Of a stretch of 40,451 nucleotides of DNA, positions 34,367 to 40,451 are shown in pieces. Origin of the DNA: Candidatus Amulumruptor caecigallinarius. Lineage in GTDB: Bacteria; Bacteroidota; Bacteroidia; Bacteroidales; Muribaculaceae. Below the pieces are notes generated by a model. That model did no database searches. It saw only the letters and a program-made list of their open reading frames with translations, and had not been told where the DNA came from. Where the stretch lies: positions 1 through 40,451 of the forward strand of contig JAMPDQ010000017.1 in assembly GCA_023665575.1 (NCBI GenBank), written 5' to 3'. The position numbers and the translations under genes are program-made. How positions within the stretch are numbered: position 1 is the first letter of the stretch; each line of letters opens with the position of its first letter.

Positions 34367-34531
34367 TAGGCCCCGAGTCATAAAAAAATACTTTAGTCCG
34401 GCTTCTTTTTGGCAAATTTATCTGGTATTGCCGGTCACAACCGAGAGGCTGCTTGAATAAATTATCTCAAAAGCAAGCCGCCCCTACTTTAACAATTTTT
34501 GGGGAATGGAGCCTTATAAAACAGACTCTTA
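34367..34531 (-). repeat. Short MITE-like element (copy E) filling the cdaA-porQ gap
   Basis: A 165-base element with imperfect inverted ends: ttaggccccgagtcataaaa on the left and ttataaaacagactctta on the right. Read on the minus strand its interior matches the left arm of copy C (aggggcggcttgcttttgag, then ctctcggttg.gaccgg, ccaaaaag and cggactaaagt). It has no inner module. The right end includes the porQ stop codon (34529-34531). Confidence 0.65.
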
Positions 34532-35554
34532 TTTCAGCAGCTCTCCCACATTATAAGCGAGATTCAGCATCAGAGTGGAAGCATTTTTATGGGGCATTGC
34601 ATATGCAGCCCCAATCGAGAACCCTTTCACTCTAAAACCGGCACCCAATGAGAAACCCGACAGGAAGGAGTTGCTGTGGGAATTCATGTCGGTATGTGTC
34701 TTGTAATTATATGCGAGACAAGCATAAAATCTTTCCGAGGCCTGATATTGCACACCAAAGATAAGATGGCGGAAGAAATTGCTGATAAATCCATCTTCCT
34801 CTTTAAAGCGCTCCGATTCGTCATCAGCATATTCATAATATGGCAAATGCCAACGCGTAAGATTATAGGCCGTAATGCTTATCTGGATTGGAGACGACCC
34901 TACTGTCTGCATATATCCTATCTGGATATCAAAGGGAACGCGACAATATTTCTGATCGAATCGTTTCACTTGCCCACCCATATTTTTCAGCACAAATGAG
35001 AGCGAGAGATCTTTTTCATCATCGTAATAATTCACACCAAGGTCAGCGGCAATAGCAAAAGCTGAATAATTTTCATAACTGCTGTAAGCCATTTTCAGAT
35101 TTACGCCACCGCGCCACCGGTCGGTGATATCGCGTGCGTATGTGCCTTCTATTATAAGGTCGGAAGGTGTGAATGTGCCCGTTGGAGTGCCGAATTCATC
35201 ATATCCGTCGATTTCTCCATAGTTAAGATAGCGCATGCCCACAGCCCATCCACTGTGTTCGCCTACGCCCATTCCATATCTTATTCCGGCAAAATTGCTC
35301 GAGCCCATATAATACATATAATTGAGCTCAATCTGTTTGTCGAGTTCGGGGCCGATTAGTGCGGGGTTTTGGTCGGCAAGTGACACATCATCTTCGATAA
35401 TGGCTATATTGGTGCCTCCCAGTCCATAAACATGAGAAGATGTGGGGATATTCAGAAAGTTATAAGCCGCAGAAGTGTTTTCGGCCATCAAAGGTGCCGC
35501 CGATGCAATTGCGACAGCCGTTATCGTTGATATCAGGTAGTTTTGAGATCTCAT
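34529..35554 (-). CDS. porQ: Type IX secretion system protein PorQ
   Basis: An outer-membrane beta-barrel protein linked with PorU/PorV/PorZ in the type IX attachment complex. The 341-residue product has a signal peptide (about residues 1-24, PLMAE). It opens with YNFLNIPTSSHVYGLGGTNIAI and DVSLADQNPALIGPELDKQIELNY, the pattern of PorQ and PorV-type barrels, and strands continue to the end (LMLNLAYNVGELLK). It lies between a c-di-AMP cyclase gene and a large probable type IX cargo. Assignment is by recognised sequence pattern. A more general PorV-family barrel is the alternative. Confidence 0.85.
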   Translation of the reverse strand: MRSQNYLISTITAVAIASAAPLMAENTSAAYNFLNIPTSSHVYGLGGTNIAIIEDDVSLADQNPALIGPELDKQIELNYMYYMGSSNFAGIRYGMGVGEHSGWAVGMRYLNYGEIDGYDEFGTPTGTFTPSDLIIEGTYARDITDRWRGGVNLKMAYSSYENYSAFAIAADLGVNYYDDEKDLSLSFVLKNMGGQVKRFDQKYCRVPFDIQIGYMQTVGSSPIQISITAYNLTRWHLPYYEYADDESERFKEEDGFISNFFRHLIFGVQYQASERFYACLAYNYKTHTDMNSHSNSFLSGFSLGAGFRVKGFSIGAAYAMPHKNASTLMLNLAYNVGELLK

Positions 35555-35658
35555 TTCAGTAATAAAACGTATCTAACCCAATCCTATTATGCAACGGTTG
35601 AAAAAATCAGCGTTACGATTCAGGCCCAGCGTCAGGGGCAAGTGGGTGGTTTATCTCG

Positions 35659-35691
35659 AAAAAAAACGCCGCAGACAAATGTCCGCGACGT
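35659..35691 (-). terminator. Terminator after the 1511-residue gene
   Basis: On the minus strand an 11-base stem (acgtcgcggac / gtctgcggcgt, two G-U pairs) with the loop attt is followed by eight T. It lies about 55 bases after the stop at 35746. Confidence 0.8.
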
Positions 35692-35745
35692 TAGAAATTT
35701 CAGATTCAATGATTATTAGCCGGCATAAGGCCCGCTGAATATGAT

Positions 35746-38700
35746 TTATCTGACTATTACTTTTTCAGTTCTTTTGTCTGTAACAACAACATAGATTCCG
35801 GCAGGAGCGCTGACTTCCACTGTTCCATCAACGTTTCCGCAGAACATTGAATGTCCATCGGCAGCGACAACATTCAGCGTGTGCGCACCGCTGACTTTTA
35901 TGAAACCCTTTCCCGATTCAATAATCAATGCGTCAGAATCAAGACCGAGAACTTCACTGGTTTCAGCTTTCGCCACATTTGAGGGGGCAGAAATTCCGCT
36001 GTTATAAACAGCTACCACCACATACGAATGTTTGCCTTCCGGAGCATTAGTGTCGAGATATTCAGTCTCTTCCACGGGATTTTCTGTAATTTTCACGCCA
36101 TCACGATATACATCGTATCCCAAAATGGAAAGATTTTCTGTATCAACAGCAGCATTAAAGCTGAAATCATCGAGCATGAGCATGAAACTGCCGGTGGCAC
36201 AACTGCGTATTGCAAAATATCGTGCTCCTTCAGGAACATCGAATTTAAGTTCTGTCCAGGTTCCCGAGACGGGTTTCTGCTCGCTCACCTTGACAAAATC
36301 TTCAGTCTCCTTGCCACCAATGCTATAGAGCATTTCAATCTTTTCAGGGAATTTCGAATCATAGCTCTTTGCCCAGAAGCTTATAGTTTGTTGCGTTCCG
36401 TCAAGCTCGGGAGAAATTGCCCAGTCATCCACTGTGCCATCATCATAGCGGAAAAGTGCTGCGAGGAAGATATCGCCACTGTGTGCGGCAAAGGTGTTGT
36501 TTCCACCGCTTTCGGGAACATCAAATATAAAGAACGATCCTGTGGTTTCATTAGGAGTGATTCCGGGCATGGTAACGCCCTGAGGTGTGCCCAGCGGAGC
36601 GCCATCCTTGTCGATAAATGTCCAGCCGTCATAATTAAAGTTCCACGCTGTTGCATCTTCGAAATCCACGAACTTCGGTTCGCTCACATTGCTCATGTCA
36701 GGCTCGCTCCAAGTCAGCATTATGCCATTGTCTTCAGACACTGCAGAAAGATCCGTCACTTTTGGGAGACTACTGAATTTTGGAGCCACACTAATATTCT
36801 TTGTAATGTTGTTATCCTGATTTTCATCAAGGGCATACACCACTTTTGCATAATAATCAAGAGGTTTTTCAGCTATCTCACCCATGCTGCGATTGAAAGT
36901 CACATCAACTTTAGATCCGGGCGTCAACGACATCACAGGTTTAGATTCAACCATTTTTTCATCCTCATACAATTCCACCACAGCTGCATCTGAAGATGCT
37001 TCCATGCCGTCATTTGCCACTGTCACCACAACATTGAATTCGTCACCGGCATTAACCTGACTTGGTGCGCTGATAGCCGTTGCCGACAAATCTTGTGCAG
37101 ACAGGTTGCCAATCTTGAGCACATCAATCATTGTGTATAGATACTGTTTCGTAAAAGCCTGCAGGCTCACCTGCACCACTTTATCCTTATATTCAGCCAA
37201 TGAAACTGTGGCAAGGTGCCAGCCCTCCATATCTGACAATTGATTCACCACAATCCTCTTGCCCACCGATTTCCATTCGGATGAGCCTTGCTCTTTCACC
37301 AGCACCTGGATTTCGTTTGCATCATCTTCAGCAATATTATAAGTGTAAAAGCTGACACCGGGAGTTTCCATTCCGGCCAGATTGATTCTCAAAGTGGAAA
37401 GTGCAGCTGTTGAGTTTTCATCCTCACCATAGAATGCGGCGAAACCATTGTCACCATCCTGAGAAGCCACGCCTAAATATTCATCATCATAAAGCCCCCA
37501 ATCGCCGCGATTGTAAACATTGGGATACCATATGTTCACAGGATATGTAAGTGTGGTGTTGGAGAAGCTCTCCACAATGCCGTTATAAGGAGTGCCGGCC
37601 GGTATAAGTTCTGTGAACGATGATGTGGCTCCCCCATTGGTTTTAGCCATCACCATGAACTGCACAAATGCCTGCTCACCTGCAGGAACCGCCTGGAAAG
37701 TAAATGATGTATCAGTGATATTGTCAAACAGGACTTCACCCATGTGACCTTCATCATCTGTCGAGAGAATTGCATATTTCACGAGGTCGGGATTAATGGA
37801 CATTCCGTTGAATCCGGTTGTCACTGCATCCCATGTGATTGTCACTTCTCCGGGAACATTAGTTTCCACAATCTTCACATTTCCGGGTGCCGAGGGTTTA
37901 TCCACACCCACAAATGCAGACTTTATTACAACGCTTCCGGCTCCTGATTCATTATATGCCTGGAAAGTGTATTCTTGCGTTCCGCCCACCGACACAATAT
38001 CATCAAATTCAAGACGGGCGCCCACTGCCGGATTCTCAAAAGTTTTAATCACTTCTTCACCCCGGCTTACAACTATTTTTGTCAGCTCATTCAGTTGGTT
38101 TCCGGCCAAATCCACTTTAGGAGTATTGAATGTCACCTTGGCAGAAAGCCCGCCGTTGGCGTCAGGGATTATCTCAATGTCTGTGCAATCTCCGGGCACA
38201 CTCATTGATTTGGCTGCGCTGACTTTGAAATCGTCAATAAAAAGATAGAACTGATTGGCTGAAGATATGCCATGAATTCCGATATAATAAACACCGGCAG
38301 ATTGGGGGGTTATGAAATTCCCCAATTCCTGTCCGCTTGCAGATGCCACGGTTGTTGGATCCACAAGAGCTTGTGTCATTGAGCCGGCTGTGGGAGATGT
38401 GCCAAACTTTGCCTCCACCTTTTCGGGGAAATTGGGGCTGTTACTTGAAGCCACAAAGCTTACATAATATGTATTTCCGGCTTCCAGCAGCATGGGGGGT
38501 GAAATAAGCCAGTCGTCCATGTCTTTATTGCTGTTATATTGACAACGCATTGCTCCGTTTTGCCATGTCCAGCTGATTCCGTCGCGATTGCTGTCAATGA
38601 TTGTAAAGCCGTCGATTGAAGCCTGCGTATCAAATGAGTTGGAATAAGGAGGAACAATTGAACCAAGCGTAATCACATTGGATTTTGCCGGTGTAGAAGC

Positions 38701-40281
38701 CACTCCGTCGGCCACGGCCACTACTTCATAGTAGAATTCAGTCATGGCGGCCGGAACATCAATCAACTCGCTGAATGTGGTTAGGGCAAGTGCGCTTCCC
38801 ACTTTCACCGCGCCGGGATAGCGTGTAACATCATACGTAACGGCTGCCGGATTCATGTACCCACCATTGACAGATTCAGTCACCGGTGTCCAATTGAGGG
38901 TCATTTTCTTATTTTCAAACGTGAGTGTTGCCTCAGGGGCTTTGGGTGTGCCCTTGCCAACAAACACTGTCACCCTGGCTTTGGGACTTTCGCCCTGCGA
39001 GTTGCTTACAAACACGGTGAAAGTGTATTCGCGCGCCTCATCCATCGTCACTTCTGCATTTACAGTTGCTCCAAATGTTGTGGTGCCTGCGGCAACTTCA
39101 TTTCCATCGGCGAGAATCTTGTAATTGAGGTTGCCCGAGCCTGCAGATCCGTCAAAAAGGGTTGTCGGAGCAGAGAAGCTGATAGTGCCTTTCATAGAAC
39201 CCTCCGGGAATGATGCCTGCAAAGCTGTGATTTCTCCCGGAGCTTTGCCCTCTGCCTTGAAAGGCACATACATTCCCATAATTTCCTCATCATTGGTATA
39301 TTTCAACAATTGTGTGGCCACACCTGTTGTAAGATTCACTTCGCACAATAGACTCGAGCCATCGGGAGGACAAACGTTCCAATACATTTTCCCGGTTTTG
39401 GCATCTATTGCGGCGCTCGACAAATATTGGGGAATTTGTCCGGTTTCTCCCACCATAGTGAGAGCACCGGTTGTCTTATCGATTTTATACAGATATGACG
39501 CTGTGACAGTGAAATTCTGACCTGTCGTCTGTCCGCTGTAAGCTATGGCGTACAGCTGGCCTTGCGCATCGCATGCTATTGAATTCCAATTTCCTTGCAA
39601 ATCTGCAATTTTGGTGGCGGTCACCTGTGTTGGAGTGTAATCCAGTTTCGTAAGCTGAAGCCCGTTGCCGGTGGAATTGTAGGTGATTCCATACACATTG
39701 CCGGTTGAAGGATCATATGTTTCTCCGCCAACGGCATGCGCCTCCTTCTGGCTGGTTATGTCGATAAGACCGGCAACATCGCCTGTTTCCACATTATAAG
39801 CAGTGCATGATCCAAACTGGAGGAAACCGAGGTCTATCATCTCTGATGCATAATAGATTCCATCCACACATACACCGCCATAATTTGCATTAGGGCCCTT
39901 GATCAAAAATTCTGTATCAGCTGAATTAACCCGATACAAACCAATATTGTTATCATCCTCGGTGAATGCGCTGCTGAATATAACGGAGCCATTGATTTCC
40001 GGAATTTCAACGCTTCCCTCGTGCATGGGCGCACCGAATTTACCGGTTGAGACTATAGTGCCGGCACCGGCTCTTTTCAACCCTTTTCTCGCGTTGGATT
40101 TTCGTTTCTGCAGAATATTGAAGCTCCGCTTTGATTTCTCGTTTGCACTTACCCGTTGCTCCGCCATGTTTTTGGCAGGAACAGAACTGTTCTTTCTGGC
40201 CAACTGCGATGTCGCAATTGAAGGGGTAGCCAATGCAAGAACCACCGCCACAGAAGAAAGAATAGGGATTGCCTTTTTCAT
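35746..40281 (-). CDS. Large multidomain surface protein, probable type IX cargo
   Basis: A 1511-residue secreted protein. A signal peptide (about 1-24) is followed by a basic segment (45-72, KSKRSFNILQKRKSNARKGLKRA). A propeller-like region with repeated Y/DP.TG..YG motifs spans about 95-345, then Fn3-like domains (about 350-540). Three choice-of-anchor J-like jelly rolls lie near 545-690, 905-1065 and 1195-1370, with further Fn3 domains between and a CARDB-like domain near 1070-1165. The last 65 residues form a small beta domain ending GIYVVVTDKRTEKVIVR, much like type IX sorting domains. No catalytic motif was found; adhesion or glycan binding is inferred. porQ lies immediately downstream. 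Confidence 0.83.
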   Translation of the reverse strand: MKKAIPILSSVAVVLALATPSIATSQLARKNSSVPAKNMAEQRVSANEKSKRSFNILQKRKSNARKGLKRAGAGTIVSTGKFGAPMHEGSVEIPEINGSVIFSSAFTEDDNNIGLYRVNSADTEFLIKGPNANYGGVCVDGIYYASEMIDLGFLQFGSCTAYNVETGDVAGLIDITSQKEAHAVGGETYDPSTGNVYGITYNSTGNGLQLTKLDYTPTQVTATKIADLQGNWNSIACDAQGQLYAIAYSGQTTGQNFTVTASYLYKIDKTTGALTMVGETGQIPQYLSSAAIDAKTGKMYWNVCPPDGSSLLCEVNLTTGVATQLLKYTNDEEIMGMYVPFKAEGKAPGEITALQASFPEGSMKGTISFSAPTTLFDGSAGSGNLNYKILADGNEVAAGTTTFGATVNAEVTMDEAREYTFTVFVSNSQGESPKARVTVFVGKGTPKAPEATLTFENKKMTLNWTPVTESVNGGYMNPAAVTYDVTRYPGAVKVGSALALTTFSELIDVPAAMTEFYYEVVAVADGVASTPAKSNVITLGSIVPPYSNSFDTQASIDGFTIIDSNRDGISWTWQNGAMRCQYNSNKDMDDWLISPPMLLEAGNTYYVSFVASSNSPNFPEKVEAKFGTSPTAGSMTQALVDPTTVASASGQELGNFITPQSAGVYYIGIHGISSANQFYLFIDDFKVSAAKSMSVPGDCTDIEIIPDANGGLSAKVTFNTPKVDLAGNQLNELTKIVVSRGEEVIKTFENPAVGARLEFDDIVSVGGTQEYTFQAYNESGAGSVVIKSAFVGVDKPSAPGNVKIVETNVPGEVTITWDAVTTGFNGMSINPDLVKYAILSTDDEGHMGEVLFDNITDTSFTFQAVPAGEQAFVQFMVMAKTNGGATSSFTELIPAGTPYNGIVESFSNTTLTYPVNIWYPNVYNRGDWGLYDDEYLGVASQDGDNGFAAFYGEDENSTAALSTLRINLAGMETPGVSFYTYNIAEDDANEIQVLVKEQGSSEWKSVGKRIVVNQLSDMEGWHLATVSLAEYKDKVVQVSLQAFTKQYLYTMIDVLKIGNLSAQDLSATAISAPSQVNAGDEFNVVVTVANDGMEASSDAAVVELYEDEKMVESKPVMSLTPGSKVDVTFNRSMGEIAEKPLDYYAKVVYALDENQDNNITKNISVAPKFSSLPKVTDLSAVSEDNGIMLTWSEPDMSNVSEPKFVDFEDATAWNFNYDGWTFIDKDGAPLGTPQGVTMPGITPNETTGSFFIFDVPESGGNNTFAAHSGDIFLAALFRYDDGTVDDWAISPELDGTQQTISFWAKSYDSKFPEKIEMLYSIGGKETEDFVKVSEQKPVSGTWTELKFDVPEGARYFAIRSCATGSFMLMLDDFSFNAAVDTENLSILGYDVYRDGVKITENPVEETEYLDTNAPEGKHSYVVVAVYNSGISAPSNVAKAETSEVLGLDSDALIIESGKGFIKVSGAHTLNVVAADGHSMFCGNVDGTVEVSAPAGIYVVVTDKRTEKVIVR

Positions 40282-40382
40282 TAGAAAAAATTATTAGTTA
40301 TACGTTTGGTTTGTTGTTATCCGAAATCTTGAAAAATCTTCAAAGCCTATAGATAAAATGTCAAGGAATTTATAAATAGTAG

Positions 40383-40451
40383 TATGAAACAAACTCTTAA
40401 TTCAACTTTCGCAAGTTTGCAACTTGCGAAAAGCAATGAGGTTAGAGGTTA
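40383..40451 (+). repeat. Repeat end plus start of a palindrome-ended module (copy D), cut by window edge
   Basis: tatgaaacaaactcttaa (40384-40401) resembles an element end. From about 40398 the palindrome-ended module begins in the same orientation as copies A and B: arms ttcgcaagtt and aacttgcgaa (40408-40430), then aagcaatgaggttaga. The rest lies beyond the window. Confidence 0.6.

Noticed and set aside
36028-36993. 321-codon plus-strand frame opposite the 1511-residue gene
   Set aside because: Antisense to beta-rich domains that fit known folds; no start context, signal or domain supports it.

Overview
The window looks like chromosomal DNA from a gut-type member of the Bacteroidales, most like Muribaculaceae by gene content. 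That placement is an inference. It rests on promoters of the Bacteroidetes form (TTTG, 20 bases, TAnnTTTG), DUF4493/PCMD surface lipoproteins, a DUF4923 protein, the type IX secretion protein PorQ beside a probable type IX cargo, and housekeeping genes that all read as Bacteroidetes versions.

Layout. 1-402 has no gene but carries a strong minus-strand promoter firing out of the window. 403-1474 (minus) holds diacylglycerol kinase and a PAP2 phosphatase. 1505-11249 (minus) is an accessory-looking operon: three paralogous DUF4493 lipoproteins, two paralogous outer-membrane barrel proteins and a PCMD lipoprotein. It is packed with overlaps or tiny gaps and looks like one cell-surface system of unknown purpose. 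11432-12869 holds a DUF4923 protein and riboflavin synthase in convergent orientation.

13703-19492 (plus) is a translationally coupled run: a fused ABC-type ATPase/DUF4435 (TOPRIM-like) protein, then glgB, cmk, ispH and tadA. 19897-23355 (plus) holds an ADP-ribosylglycohydrolase overlapping menA, then dnaB. 23631-26385 (minus) holds a small membrane protein, radC, a family 2 glycosyltransferase and efp. rpmH (plus) sits divergent to efp and ends in a perfect hairpin. 26872-32003 (minus) holds a GH3 lipoprotein, a 5'-nucleotidase, gpmI and rplS. 32705-34355 (plus) holds folP and the c-di-AMP cyclase cdaA. 34529-40281 (minus) holds porQ and a 1511-residue multidomain protein with a type IX-like C-terminus.

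The most distinctive feature outside the genes is a family of intergenic repeats. Composite MITE-like elements have terminal inverted repeats of the type agagtctgtttcataaaa. Three of the copies carry, or adjoin, a separate 150-180 base palindrome-ended module, and this module is inverted in one copy; a fourth module is cut by the window end. One element supplies the start codon of folP, one touches the stop codon of porQ, and one ends 11 bases before riboflavin synthase. No CRISPR array, rRNA, tRNA or complete insertion sequence was recognised.
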